Source of the DNA: JOPF133 sp052144935
GTDB taxonomy: Bacteria; Acidobacteriota; Terriglobia; Bryobacterales; Bryobacteraceae
Direction of reading: 5' to 3'
DNA: 44,816 nt
NCBI GenBank assembly: GCA_052144935.1
Contig: JBKQPR010000037.1
Location: 1 to 44,816, forward strand
The notes under the pieces are model-generated. The model was not told the origin of the DNA, searched no databases, and saw only the letters and a list, made by a program, of their open reading frames with translations. How positions within the stretch are numbered: the stretch's first letter is position 1; every line of letters starts with the position of its first letter. A program made the position numbers and the translations under genes. This document shows, piece by piece, positions 31,778 through 42,648 of the stretch.

Positions 31778-34525
31778 TTACCGCATCCTCGACGCGAACT
31801 CGTAATGCCCGGAGGCCAGTTCGAATATGGCTTTGCCCTTCTCGGTTCCGGTGAACTTGACGCCCGGGGCTTGGGTCGCCGGCCTGCCGCTTTCGGTGAT
31901 CGCTTCGGGCGCGGCGCTGGGCAGGTAAAGCGTGGCGGTGGTTCCCGCCGGCGCGGTTATGGAGGCGTGCAACGCGCCGTTTTCGATCCGCCAGTCGCTC
32001 ACTATGGCGCCATGCATGGATTTGTAGCGCGTGCGCGCGAAGGTCAGATCGCCCACCGGCGCCGGCTTCAACAGGAAATGAAGGAAGCCGGGCGCCTTTT
32101 CGTCCACCCGTATGCCGCCGATGCCTTCTATGAACCAGGCGCCGATGGAAATCAGCGTGTCGTGGATGTGGGAACCGCCGGTCCAGCTTTCCCAACTGGT
32201 GGTGGCGCCCTTTTCGAGCATGTTGCCCCAGCCCGGATAATCCTTCTTGGTGGTCATCTCGTAGATGAGGTCGTTGCGGTCTTCCTCCATGAGTTCCTTC
32301 AGCAGGAAGTACAAGCCGTGCATGCCGGCATCGAAGTGCCCCGTATTCTTGACCCGAATGGTCTCCTCGAGGTTTCGGAGCACCGCCGGACGCACCTCGG
32401 GCGGCGCCACGCCGATCAGCAGCGGAAATGCCAGGTAGGGCTGCTCGCCGGTGGCGTAGCTGTTCTTGGCGGCGTCGAAGAACCGCTCATGCAGCGTGCG
32501 CCGGAGCGTGTCCGCCCGCTCCGCGTAGAGGGCCGCGTCGTCGGGCTTGTCCAGCACGGCAGCGATCTTAGCGGCCAGTTCGAGGGTGTACAGGTAGTGG
32601 CAGTTGTTGATGAACCGCGCGCTGATCTCATTGCGCGCAATATCTCCTCCGCCGGCGGCGCGGCGCGGCGCCACCCAATCGCCCAGGTAATTCCATTGCG
32701 CCTGGCGGATCCCGATGCTGACGTACGGCTCCAGGATGTGGTCTTTGGTTTTGGTTTCCGCGAAGGCGAGCCACTTCCGGATCGTCGGATAGTTGGTTTC
32801 GAGCGCGCGCTTGTCGCCGTAGTTCAGATAGAGCTGCCACGGCATCGTCACCACGAAGCCGCTCCACATAGGCCCTCCGCCGCCCTGATCCGGGTAGTTG
32901 GGAGCGGTGTACGGCAGGTCGCCCGATTGCGGATCCTGCGCGTCGCGCCAGTTGGCGGACCAGCGGTTGTAGAGGCCGCCGGCGTCGAAGTTGAACATCC
33001 CCGTCTCAATGGACGTGCCGGCGTCGCCGCCGTAGCCCAGCCGCTCGCGCGTGGGGCAGTCCACCACGTAGCCGCCCAGGGTCAGGCATTCGTAGGTCCA
33101 GGTCACCAGGCGGTAGATGCGATTCAGCAGCTCGCTCGAAGACTCGAACTGGCCCGCGCGCGAGTAAGCCGTGCGGATGAAAGAGCCTGTGATGTCCGCC
33201 GTGGCCGGCGCCTGGTCCAGGCCGGTGACGTGGGCGTAACGGAAGGCGTGGTAGTTGAAGCGGGAGCGAATCGTCTGGCCGGCTCCCGCGCGCGTGACAT
33301 ATTCGTCGCGCTGGTTGAAGGTGGCGTACCGGTTGCCCGTGGGAGGATCGTCGGCAAACTCGATCTTGAGGTTTTTGCCCGCGGCCATATTCGCTGGAAG
33401 GCGCAGTTCGAGCCAGCCGGTGAAGTTCTTCCCCATATCGATCAGCCAGCCGCCCGCCGGGGTCTTATCGATCTTCACGGGCTTGAGGGTTTCCAGGATG
33501 CGGTTCGGCTCCACCATTTGGGCGGAGGTGGTGACGCGCGGTGGATCGAATGTGGCAGCCGCTTCCCAGTCCGCGTCGTTCAGGCCCACGGCGTTCCAGT
33601 CCGGCAGGTCCAGTTGCGCGTCGTAGCGCTCGCCGCCGTAGTCGCCGAAGGCCGTGCCCTTACCCAGCGGGGTGATGGGGCTGGCCTTGGCCTTCCACGT
33701 TCCGTCGGTTTCCAGCTTTACCGCTTCTCCACCCGGCAGAACGATCTCCAACTGTGCGCGCACCAGCGGCCCGTCGTACACCACGCCCGGATGACCCTTG
33801 ACATACCACCCGCGGCCCAGCCACAGCGCCACCGAGTTCGGGCCCTTTACCAGGTAGCGCGCAACATCGTGCGTCACATACCAGTTGCGCCGGGAATAGT
33901 CCACCACCGCCGGCGCCAGAACGGCGTCGTCCACCTTCCGGCCGTTGATGTACAGCTCGTAATACCCCAGCGCGTTGACGTACGCGGCGGCCTGCTGGGG
34001 CTTCTCCTCGAGCGTGAACGTCTTGCGCAGCCACGGGAAGGGAAGGGGCGTGCCCTCTTGGACGCTCGCGGGCCGCGCGAGCCCGATCCAGCGGCCCTGC
34101 CAATCGGCATCGCCGAGCAGGCCCATGGACCAGTAGGCCGGGCCGCTCCAGGTGCCGCGGCCCTGTTCGTCCCACACGCGCACCTTCCACCACGCGCGCA
34201 CGCCCGATTGGAGCGGCCGGCCCTCGTAGGCCACGAAGGTGGTCTGCGGGGATCCCACCTTGCCGGAATTCCACAGGTCGCCGTTGTTCCGCTGAAGGTT
34301 CTCCGGGCTGCTCGCCACCAGAATCTGGTAGGCGCTCTGCCCGTGCTGGCGCGTGCCCGAGGCCAGGGCCCAGCTCAGGCGCGGCCTTTCCACGTCGATT
34401 CCGAGCGGGTTCACGAGATACTCGCAACGCAGCCCTTCCACCGGCGAAGGAGCTTGGGCGGACGCCATGCAGCCAGTGAGGACGAGCGACCATGACGCAA
34501 ACAGGGCAGCTATGAGGGCTTTCAT
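31778..34525 (-). CDS. Alpha-L-rhamnosidase (GH78), lipoprotein
   Basis: A 915-residue exported glycosidase. The signal ends in a lipobox LTGC (Cys19), predicting a lipid anchor. Then come a Bac_rhamnosid_N-like beta domain (about 30-140), a second beta domain with YYELYINGRKVDDAVLAP (about 140-330), a concanavalin-like domain (340-450), and an (alpha/alpha)6 barrel from about 455. The barrel holds the GH78 motif DCPTRERLGYGGDAG (489-503), with the conserved acidic residues, and TTSWESWTGG further on. A C-terminal beta domain closes the protein. It removes terminal alpha-L-rhamnose from pectins, glycosides or saponins. TAAGGAG lies eight bases before the ATG. It is 33 bases downstream of the esterase. 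Confidence 0.93.
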   Translation of the reverse strand: MKALIAALFASWSLVLTGCMASAQAPSPVEGLRCEYLVNPLGIDVERPRLSWALASGTRQHGQSAYQILVASSPENLQRNNGDLWNSGKVGSPQTTFVAYEGRPLQSGVRAWWKVRVWDEQGRGTWSGPAYWSMGLLGDADWQGRWIGLARPASVQEGTPLPFPWLRKTFTLEEKPQQAAAYVNALGYYELYINGRKVDDAVLAPAVVDYSRRNWYVTHDVARYLVKGPNSVALWLGRGWYVKGHPGVVYDGPLVRAQLEIVLPGGEAVKLETDGTWKAKASPITPLGKGTAFGDYGGERYDAQLDLPDWNAVGLNDADWEAAATFDPPRVTTSAQMVEPNRILETLKPVKIDKTPAGGWLIDMGKNFTGWLELRLPANMAAGKNLKIEFADDPPTGNRYATFNQRDEYVTRAGAGQTIRSRFNYHAFRYAHVTGLDQAPATADITGSFIRTAYSRAGQFESSSELLNRIYRLVTWTYECLTLGGYVVDCPTRERLGYGGDAGTSIETGMFNFDAGGLYNRWSANWRDAQDPQSGDLPYTAPNYPDQGGGGPMWSGFVVTMPWQLYLNYGDKRALETNYPTIRKWLAFAETKTKDHILEPYVSIGIRQAQWNYLGDWVAPRRAAGGGDIARNEISARFINNCHYLYTLELAAKIAAVLDKPDDAALYAERADTLRRTLHERFFDAAKNSYATGEQPYLAFPLLIGVAPPEVRPAVLRNLEETIRVKNTGHFDAGMHGLYFLLKELMEEDRNDLIYEMTTKKDYPGWGNMLEKGATTSWESWTGGSHIHDTLISIGAWFIEGIGGIRVDEKAPGFLHFLLKPAPVGDLTFARTRYKSMHGAIVSDWRIENGALHASITAPAGTTATLYLPSAAPEAITESGRPATQAPGVKFTGTEKGKAIFELASGHYEFASRMR

Positions 34526-34558
34526 TCGACCATCTCCTTACGGGCCGGATCCTCGCCG

Positions 34559-35719
34559 CTACCGGAACAGCAGCGGCGCGAATTCGTGCAGGTCCCGGCG
34601 CCAGGTCTGCCACTCATGGGCCGTGCCCGGCGACTGGTAGAACACGTTCTTGATGCCTGCCTGCTTCAGGGCCTCGCTCATGGCCAGCGCGGGCTTGAGC
34701 ATTCTCTCTTCGGCCGTGCCGGCGCCGAACCACAGCAGGTGAACTTTCCTGGTGAACGCGGCAGCGTCGGCGAATGCGCCGTTGTAGGCCGTCTTCAGGT
34801 CGAGCCCGGCGCGCAACGGGGAGCTGAACGAGCCGATCCACGAAAACTTGTCCGGATGCGTGAGGGCGATCTGGAGCGTCTGGCCTCCGCCCATCGACAA
34901 ACCGGCCATGGCCCTATGGTCGCGGTCCGCCAGCGTGCGGTAGGCCGCATCGATCATGGGGATCAGATCGTTCAGCACCACCTGTTCGAAGGCGCCGGAC
35001 TGGCCGGTTCCGCGGCCCTGGGCGGTGGGCGCCTGCACCGTGCCCGGAGGGGTGGCGTAGCCCTGCTCCATCACTACGATCATGGGCTTGGCCTTTCCCT
35101 CGGCGATCAGGTTGTCGAGGATGAAATTCGCGCGGCCCTGGTTGGTCCAGCCGCGCTCGTCCTCGCCGGCGCCGTGCTGCAGGTACAACACCGGGTAGCG
35201 CGCGCGGGCGTTGCGGTCGTACTCCGCCGGCGTGTAGACCATCGCGCGCCGCCAGGCGGCGGTGGTCTTGGCGTAATACCAGCGGGCGCGCACGTCGCCG
35301 TGGGGCACGTCCTTGACGGCGTAGAAGCCGGCGCCCTTTTCGGGCACCTCCACGCCGCTCGACTCCTTGCCCCAGCCGAAGTACGTTTCGCTCGCGGGGT
35401 CGCCCACGGCCAGGCCATCCACCATGAACCAGTAGTAGTGGAAGCCGGGGACCGCCGGCGGCGTGGTCACGGTCCACGCGCCGTCCGCGCCGCGGATCAT
35501 GTCGATGGGGCCTTTGCCCAACCCGTTGTCGTCACCGCCCGGCTGCAACTGCACCTGCCTGGCGTCGGGCGCTTTGATGCGGAACGTAACGCGCAGGTCG
35601 GAGCTCACGCGCGGATACTCCGCGCCGCGCACGTTCGAGGACGCCGGCTGCGAATCGGAACCAGCCTGGGCCCAGCAGAAACCGCAAATCAGAATGAAGC
35701 AAATCGGAACCCGGCGCAT
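34559..35719 (-). CDS. Secreted CE1-type esterase with N-terminal E-set domain
   Basis: A 386-residue exported esterase. A signal peptide (residues 1-18) is followed by an early-set/CBM48-like domain (about 25-135: LRVTFRIKAPDARQVQLQPG ... PGFHYYWFMVDGL). The catalytic alpha/beta-hydrolase domain has VLYLQHGAGEDERGW (oxyanion region), GLSMGG with nucleophile Ser275, and a terminal His368 in GTAHEWQTW. This layout is seen in feruloyl or acetyl-xylan esterases encoded in polysaccharide-use loci. The exact ester is unknown. AAGGAGGGG precedes the ATG. It is the first gene of the five-gene minus-strand run with rhamnosidase, transporter and two redox-related genes. Confidence 0.88.
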   Translation of the reverse strand: MRRVPICFILICGFCWAQAGSDSQPASSNVRGAEYPRVSSDLRVTFRIKAPDARQVQLQPGGDDNGLGKGPIDMIRGADGAWTVTTPPAVPGFHYYWFMVDGLAVGDPASETYFGWGKESSGVEVPEKGAGFYAVKDVPHGDVRARWYYAKTTAAWRRAMVYTPAEYDRNARARYPVLYLQHGAGEDERGWTNQGRANFILDNLIAEGKAKPMIVVMEQGYATPPGTVQAPTAQGRGTGQSGAFEQVVLNDLIPMIDAAYRTLADRDHRAMAGLSMGGGQTLQIALTHPDKFSWIGSFSSPLRAGLDLKTAYNGAFADAAAFTRKVHLLWFGAGTAEERMLKPALAMSEALKQAGIKNVFYQSPGTAHEWQTWRRDLHEFAPLLFR

Positions 35720-36399
35720 GAGTTTTCTCCCCTCCTTACGCTACTGCAATATAGCCCGGAATTTCCATTTTGGACTCGGCACATCCACGGCCTTCGCCAT
35801 CCGCGCCGGCCGGCTCCCGCGCTGGCCGGCTCCCGCGCCTTTCTCACTCCCCTGCCTACGCGCGCGAGGGAGAATCCCCTTCATTGTTACCAATGAGAGC
35901 GGCTCCGCGCAGGCGGCGCCAGATTCCGGAGATCGCCACGGCCGCGGCAGCACTGCGGTCCTTCTCCAGGGATCGCCCGGCCGTCTCCAGTCCCAGCAAT
36001 ATGCCGCGGAAGTGGCCTCGTGTGAGATCGAGGGTGACGCGCTCCTCCCGCGCAGGTTGGGTCATCCTGGTCGATGCTTCCAAAATGTTGACGTTTAGGC
36101 GCGGAACGCCGAGGCTCGCGGTTTGCTCATCAAATTGGACTACGTTCTGTGCGGTGGGTGATTTTTGGACTCCGGGCATCGATCGCGGACAGGCATGTTT
36201 GGCCGGCCGGGCGATCCCACCGCTCGCCTGACGCTGTCCATCACGAGGACAACCAGGCTGCCGGGATTGGACGCTCTAAACGCCGGGAAGATTTTGAGGA
36301 CTTCGACCGCCCGAGCACCCCCGCCCTATTCAGGCGATACTGAGAAGTGCAATCGGAGAAAACGGAACGAAGCCTCCGATTTACTCGTATGGCTCTTCA
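35720..36399. other. Intergenic region, nothing firmly coding
   Basis: A gap of 680 bases between divergent units. A 107-residue minus-strand frame (35856-36179) has no ribosome-binding site or recognised domain and was not called. A 16-bp tandem repeat (GGCCGGCTCCCGCGCT) occurs at 35808-35839. Promoters for the esterase unit (leftward) and the permease pair (rightward) should lie here, but I could not assign them. Confidence 0.45.
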
Positions 36400-37634
36400 A
36401 TGACGTCGCATGCGTCATTCTGGGAAGCGGTGATCGGCGCTGTCCAATCGCTTCGCGCCAGCAAGCTCAGGAGTTTCCTGACCCTGCTGGGCATCATCCT
36501 CGCCACCACGACCCTGGTCGCGGTGATGTCGGTGATCTCGGGCATGAACGCCTACATCGCCAACCAGGTCTCGGACATGGGAGCCGACGGGTACGCCGTG
36601 CAGCGCGAACCCATGGCGGAGTTCGACACCAAAAAACTACTCGAGGAGCTGCGGCGCAACCCGCAGTTGACCAAGGAGGAGTTCGCGTTCCTGCACGAGC
36701 ATCTCAAGCTGACCAAAGAACTCGGCATGTCCACGAGCCGCGGCGCCTCGGTCCACGCCGGCAAAGAGAGTATTCAGAGCGTCGAGCTTCAGGGCGCCTC
36801 CCCTAACATCGCGCTCATCAATAACGTCGAGGCGGTAGAGGGGCGGTTCCTCTCCGACACCGAGAACAACCGGGGTCTGGACGCTGCATTCATCGGCAAA
36901 GACGTCAAGGAACAGCTCTTTCCCAACTCGATCGCCGTGGGACGAAACATCGTCATCGAGGGAATTCCCTTCGAAATCGTTGGCGTCGCCAAGGCCAAGG
37001 GATCGGTCTTCGGCCAGTCCCAGGACAAGTTCGTCATCATTCCCATCGAGACGTATTTCAAGATCTGGGGATCGCGCAACGGCATGGGCTACGCCGGCCT
37101 GGCGATCGATCACGGCCGCCTGAACGAAGCGCAGGATGAAGTTCGCGTGCTGATGCGCATCTACCGCCACCTGGGTCCAAAGGACCAGGACACGTTCGCC
37201 ATCCTGACCTCGGGTTCGCTGCTCGATTTTTGGAACCAGCTCACCGGCGCGATAGCGGCTACGGCGATCGCCGTGGTGTCCGTCTTCATGGTGGTGGGCG
37301 GCGTGGTCATCATGAACATCATGCTGGCGGTGGTGACGGAGCGCACTCACGAAATTGGCATTCGCAAATCCGTGGGCGCGCGCAACAGCGACATCCTCAA
37401 CCAGTTCCTGGTGGAATCGTCCATGCTGGCGGCCTTCGGAGGGCTGATCGGCGTGGCGGTGGCGTGGCTGGTTGCCGTGCTGGTTCGCACGGTGACGCCG
37501 GTGCCCACGTCCGTGCCGATTGCCGCGGTGGTAGTGGGCGTGACTCTTTCCGCCGTGGTCGGACTGTTTTTCGGGATCTATCCGGCACAGCGCGCCGCGA
37601 AGCTGGATCCCATTGAAGCGTTGAGGGCGGAGAA

Positions 37635-37638
<4 letters not shown>
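36400..37638 (+). CDS. MacB-type ABC transporter permease (first of pair)
   Basis: A 412-residue membrane protein of the MacB/FtsX-like permease family. An N-terminal helix (RSFLTLLGIILATTTLVAVM) is followed by a MacB_PCD periplasmic domain (about 45-275) and a C-terminal FtsX domain with three helices. The latter contains MVVGGVVIMNIMLAVVTERTHEIGIRKSVG and ends AAKLDPIEALRAEK, both diagnostic. Such permeases work with an ABC ATPase and often a membrane-fusion protein in peptide/antibiotic export or lipoprotein handling. Neither partner is adjacent. No strong ribosome-binding site is visible at the ATG. It overlaps the next permease as ATGA (37635-37638). Confidence 0.9.
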
Positions 37639-38873
<1,235 letters not shown>

Positions 38874-39544
38874 CCCGGCGCCGCGGTGCAGGATCCGGCC
38901 GGCGAACGGACTGCGCGCGCCATCGCACAAGCCGCCGCCTTGAGCACGAACGATGACGCTTACCTCAACCAGCGCGGTCCATGGCGCGGATCCGTTTTTG
39001 ACCTCTGCGCCGCGACCTTCATGAGCAAACCACTGGAAGGTCACGGCCAAAAGGCGGCTAAACAGAAGATCAACTGGTCCACTACCGGAGGATCGGCTGC
39101 CGGGCGCAGCAAGCCGAAGTCGCCCGCCGTCGACGTTCGGAGGTCGTGAGGGGGCGAATCGCGTCCAACGCAGAGGCCCCAGGTACAGCGTGGCCCCACG
39201 CCTTTGACGGCGAGAACCCGTCCAATGGGGGTAGCCCTTATCCTTGAGCCGAATGGTCTCCTGCGCCTTCTCGCTCCCCTCCGCCAGCCTGGCGTTCGCT
39301 AGCCATCAGCGTGCCGATCGATTCGCGCGGCGTCCTGTGATCACTGGTTGAACAACAATGACTTGCCAGCGCGCGACATCGCAACCGAATCCTGCAACCT
39401 CCGTACACCAAGAGGACCATGGCGTACCAATCATATAGGCTCGCGGTACGCGGAAACAGGGACGGATCGGACCAGTAGGTCAAATCGGACCATCCAGGAC
39501 GCTCAATCCTGGGGATAGCGTTAGGATTGGCTCGGAGGGGCCGT
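38874..39544. other. Intergenic region, no supported gene
   Basis: About 670 bases after the permeases. Small frames occur on both strands but none has a ribosome-binding site together with a recognisable sequence. No terminator hairpin with a T-run is evident. Confidence 0.45.
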
Positions 39545-39739
39545 ATGACTGTCAACCTCGGAAGGTGGGAAATCCGGACGATCCCGGCGAAACAGGCTGG
39601 AGATGGACGCGCGCCGAAGTGCCGGATTGTGCGGATGTCACGGGACGTTACAGTCAGTGAGCCGGACCTCGATCAAACGGTCGGCGATTTCATCACCCGT
39701 CATGTCCTGGAGAGAGATCCGGTGCTCTTCGAGGGCTAA
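39545..39739 (+). CDS. Small hypothetical protein
   Basis: A 64-residue frame beginning MTVNLGRWEIRTIPAKQAGD with GGAGG six bases before the ATG. It is polar and probably soluble (ending LERDPVLFEG), with no recognised domain. It precedes the receiver-like gene by 87 bases on the same strand and may be co-transcribed with it. Confidence 0.45.
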   Translation: MTVNLGRWEIRTIPAKQAGDGRAPKCRIVRMSRDVTVSEPDLDQTVGDFITRHVLERDPVLFEG

Positions 39740-39826
39740 GATCGTGCTCGCGTGGCGTGGCGTGATCGCCCGTTACGCAGGGTAAGGGTGGCGAATCGAG
39801 ATCAAGATCGCGGAGGGGGAATCGTC

Positions 39827-40366
39827 GTGCCGACCAACGGAGGATCTCGACCCGGCAGTCTGCCGGGACCGCCGTCCCCGTCTGCGCACGGTTTGCGAGA
39901 CGCCGCCATCCGGGCCGGCGAATGTTTCGAAACGGCTGTTGTGACCGTGTTCCCAAGCACGCCTGTCCACCTTCGCGAGATCTTTCACGGATTGAACTGG
40001 AGGATTCACGAGGCCCAGGGTGCTCGGGACGTGGCGCAGTTCCTGTCTGAACGTCGAGCGCCAGTGATTCTGTGTCATTGCTCTTTCGCCGACGGGAACT
40101 GGCGAGACCTGGTGGACTGCCTCTCAGGCCTGCCGTGCCCTCCCCGGCTGGTTGTGACTTCCGAACTGGCCGACGATTTCCTTTGGGCCGAGGTCTTGAA
40201 CCTAGGAGGATATGACGTACTCGCTCAGCCATTCCGAGAGTCGGAGGTGGTGAGGACTCTGACCTCAGCGCTTTGGCAATGGGCGCAGGAAGCCGCACGA
40301 GCGTTGAATTGGGCCGACGCACCGAGCGAGCAGCGCCCGATCCCGGGCTCGATGCGGGAAGAGTAG
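39827..40366 (+). CDS. Degenerate receiver (CheY-like) domain protein
   Basis: A 179-residue protein if started at GTG 39827, which has GGAGGGGG seven bases upstream; an earlier GTG at 39752 is possible. After a 30-residue Pro/Gly-rich lead the fold pattern is receiver-like: a strand (AVVTVFPST), a helix, the beta3 strand PVILCHCSFADGNWRDLV, the beta4 strand RLVVTSEL, and YDVLAQPFRESEVVRTL at beta5/alpha5. The usual phospho-acceptor Asp at the end of beta3 appears replaced (CHCSF), and the conserved Lys before PF is Gln. It is therefore probably a phosphorylation-independent receiver. There is no output domain and no histidine kinase nearby. Confidence 0.62.
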   Translation: MPTNGGSRPGSLPGPPSPSAHGLRDAAIRAGECFETAVVTVFPSTPVHLREIFHGLNWRIHEAQGARDVAQFLSERRAPVILCHCSFADGNWRDLVDCLSGLPCPPRLVVTSELADDFLWAEVLNLGGYDVLAQPFRESEVVRTLTSALWQWAQEAARALNWADAPSEQRPIPGSMREE

Positions 40367-40428
40367 GAGGCGCTAGCCGCGCTTGACCAGCTTGCGCAGG
40401 CTCTTGGGGCGCGATCGGGCGACATCTG

Positions 40429-40725
40429 ACCATCACCAGTGCGGCGGCTTCGTCCCGATCGGCGTTGGCCATTGAACGCGCCGCGCTACGGCGCAACATC
40501 GATGCCTTTCGCGTGCTCCTGAGAAACGGTCCCGGCGGTGGGAATCCTGCGGACGCGGCCTTGAAGAAGACCTTGATTGCCGGAACCGATCCGGTCGCAC
40601 TGGACCCGTACGCCGCTAAAGTCTGCTGGGACCTGGACCGGCACACGCTGCGGTACTTGAAGCTGGCCAGTGAGCGCCATTTGGGAACGCTAAGTTTCGA
40701 GACAACGCGAACCCGATCTGTAATG
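40429..40725 (+). pseudogene. Relic of a DUF362 protein C-terminus
   Basis: This frame reads FRVLLRNGPGGGNPADAALK, then TLIAGTDPVALDPYAAKVCW, then YLKLASERHLGTLSFE. It matches the C-terminal part of DUF362 iron-sulphur-type proteins (…RNGP.GGNP…GTDPVA.DAYAAK…). There is no proper start: only a TTG at 40465, and no N-terminal DUF362 sequence or ferredoxin motif upstream. The open frame runs on without sense into the next gene's start. It is best seen as a deletion remnant. Confidence 0.55.
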
Positions 40726-40781
40726 CTGCCAAGGCGAAATCGGCTAAGCGAATCTGTTACTGTGAAACCGGAGAAGGAAAC

Positions 40782-42155
40782 ATGCAGCCATTCCGGTTTC
40801 ACGTGTTTGTCTGCGACCAGCAGAAGCCCGATGGCGTACCGTGCTGCGGGGCGCGCGGATCGGGCCAGGTCCTGGAAGCGCTGCGGCGCGAAGTCGACGC
40901 GCGCGGGCTCGAGGACGAAGTCCAGGTGACGGCGTGCGGCTCGCTGGGCTTGTGCGAGCACGGGCCGAACCTGGTCGTTTATCCCGAAGGCATCTGGTAC
41001 TCGGGCGTGACCCCGGCGGATGTGCCGGAGATCGTTCGCTCGCATTCCCAGGAGGGCACGCCCGTCGAGCGCCTGGCGCGCCCCGATCCCGCGGTGCTGC
41101 GCGCCGAGATCCTGAACAACCGGGAAAAGATGGTGGCGGCGCGGCGCGCCCGGGAAGCTGCCGGAGTCCTCCCCGACGACCTGACCGAGCGCATCCGGGC
41201 GTTTCAGGCGAGTCGCGCCGTCCTCACGGCGCTGGAGCTCGACCTGTTCACGGCCGTGGGGGACGGCGGCGACGCGGTGGACGTGGCCGCCAAACTCCGC
41301 ACCGACCCGCGCGCCACCGAGATGCTCCTGAACGCGCTAGCCTCCCTGCTCCTGCTCGTCAAGCACGAAGGGGTCTTTCGCAACGCGCCGGCGGCCGCAC
41401 GCTACTTCACCGCCGGGTCGCGCGACAACGCCCAGCCGGCCTTGCTGCACACCGCCCACCTATGGCAGCGCTGGTCGACGCTCACCGACTGCGTGCGCGC
41501 CGGGACCGCCGTGGCCCGCGACGAAATCGCCGGCCGCGGCCAAGACTGGAGCCAGACCTGGACCGCGGCCTTCATCGCCGCCATGCACCGCAACGCCTCC
41601 GAACGCGCGCCGCTGGTGGTGCGCGCGGTGGGCGTGGAGAACGTCCGCCGCATGTTGGACGTGGGCGGCGGGTCGGGTGCTTATTCGATTGCTTTCGCCC
41701 AGGCCAACCCTGCATTGCGGGCCGACATTCTGGACCTGGTCACCGTCGAACCCATCGCGCGGCGCCACATCCAAGCGGCCGGGGTGGGAGACCGTGTCGA
41801 GGTCCGCGCCGGCGATCTGCGTTCCGGCCGGCTAGGCGAAGGATACGACCTGGTGTTTGTCTCCGCCATCTGCCACATGCTCAGCCCCGCGGAGAATCTC
41901 GACCTGATGCGCCGCTGCCGCGAGGCGCTGGCTCCGGGTGGCCGCGTCGTCATTCAGGACTTCATTCTGGAGGCGGACAAGACGGCTCCCCGTTTCGCCG
42001 CGCTGTTTGCGCTCAACATGCTGGTGGGCACGCCCGGCGGCAGCAGCTACAGCGAGCCGGAGTATGCCGCCTGGCTCGGCGAGGCGGGTTTCCGGGAGGT
42101 CCGCCACGCGCGCCTGCCGGGAATCACCGGACTCATGATTGGGTCGCGCCCGTGA
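40782..42155 (+). CDS. Fusion of thioredoxin-like 2Fe-2S ferredoxin and O-methyltransferase
   Basis: A 457-residue two-domain protein. Residues 1-90 are a thioredoxin-like 2Fe-2S ferredoxin: Cys11, Cys21/Cys22, Cys52 and Cys58 fit a C-x(9-10)-C-x(29-30)-C-x5-C pattern, in CDQQKPDGVPCCG and CGSLGLCEHGPNLVVYPEG. After a linker, residues about 135-215 form a winged-helix dimerisation domain and 280-457 a class I SAM O-methyltransferase with MLDVGGGSGAYSIA (291-304), as in the hydroxyneurosporene/acetylserotonin methyltransferase group. AAGGA lies a few bases before the ATG. The frame is uninterrupted between the domains. The substrate is unknown; a redox-regulated or tetrapyrrole/isoprenoid substrate is only a guess. 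Confidence 0.85.
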   Translation: MQPFRFHVFVCDQQKPDGVPCCGARGSGQVLEALRREVDARGLEDEVQVTACGSLGLCEHGPNLVVYPEGIWYSGVTPADVPEIVRSHSQEGTPVERLARPDPAVLRAEILNNREKMVAARRAREAAGVLPDDLTERIRAFQASRAVLTALELDLFTAVGDGGDAVDVAAKLRTDPRATEMLLNALASLLLLVKHEGVFRNAPAAARYFTAGSRDNAQPALLHTAHLWQRWSTLTDCVRAGTAVARDEIAGRGQDWSQTWTAAFIAAMHRNASERAPLVVRAVGVENVRRMLDVGGGSGAYSIAFAQANPALRADILDLVTVEPIARRHIQAAGVGDRVEVRAGDLRSGRLGEGYDLVFVSAICHMLSPAENLDLMRRCREALAPGGRVVIQDFILEADKTAPRFAALFALNMLVGTPGGSSYSEPEYAAWLGEAGFREVRHARLPGITGLMIGSRP

Positions 42156-42648
42156 CGGACAGCCCCAGCCGGTGCCGATCTGCGGGACCCGATGCCTCTT
42201 CACCGGCGCCCGCAGTTCGGCCCTGAGCGCCGCAATATACTGCTGGGAGATGGTGGCCCTGTGAAATCGTCCCCAAAAGGCGAGCCGCCCGAGTGCGTCA
42301 AGCCGGCGGTCTTTCCCGGAAGAGCCTCTCGCCTGCGGCGGCACTGAACCGCAACGGTCTCGGGGCTATGACGTTCCGCAACACCGTTCCGGATAATCGC
42401 TTCTGCGCGGGATCCCGCCGCGGCCGGCCTGGCCAACGGCTTCTACGCCTCTACCGTCACGCATGTTGGGCGGAATACCGGTGCCTGCGGGCACCTGGCC
42501 GATGCCGCACCATTGGGATGCTGTGATGCTTTGACATCCGGTGCAACGCGGAACATCACACCAGCGCATTCCGGCTGGTTCAGCGGCTTGCGTGGGCGGC
42601 TATTCCTGAAGAGACTCGACATTTCGTTTTTTTGCTCCGTGAGGGACA
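42156..42648. other. Intergenic region with repeats
   Basis: No supported gene. It holds the second copy of CGCATGTTGGGCGGAATAC (42460-42478; other copy 14337-14356), directly followed by a hairpin GGTGCC-TGCG-GGCACC (42480-42495). Confidence 0.5.

Noticed and set aside
35856..36179. 107-codon minus-strand frame
   Set aside because: No ribosome-binding site, no recognised domain, and composition similar to other non-coding frames nearby.
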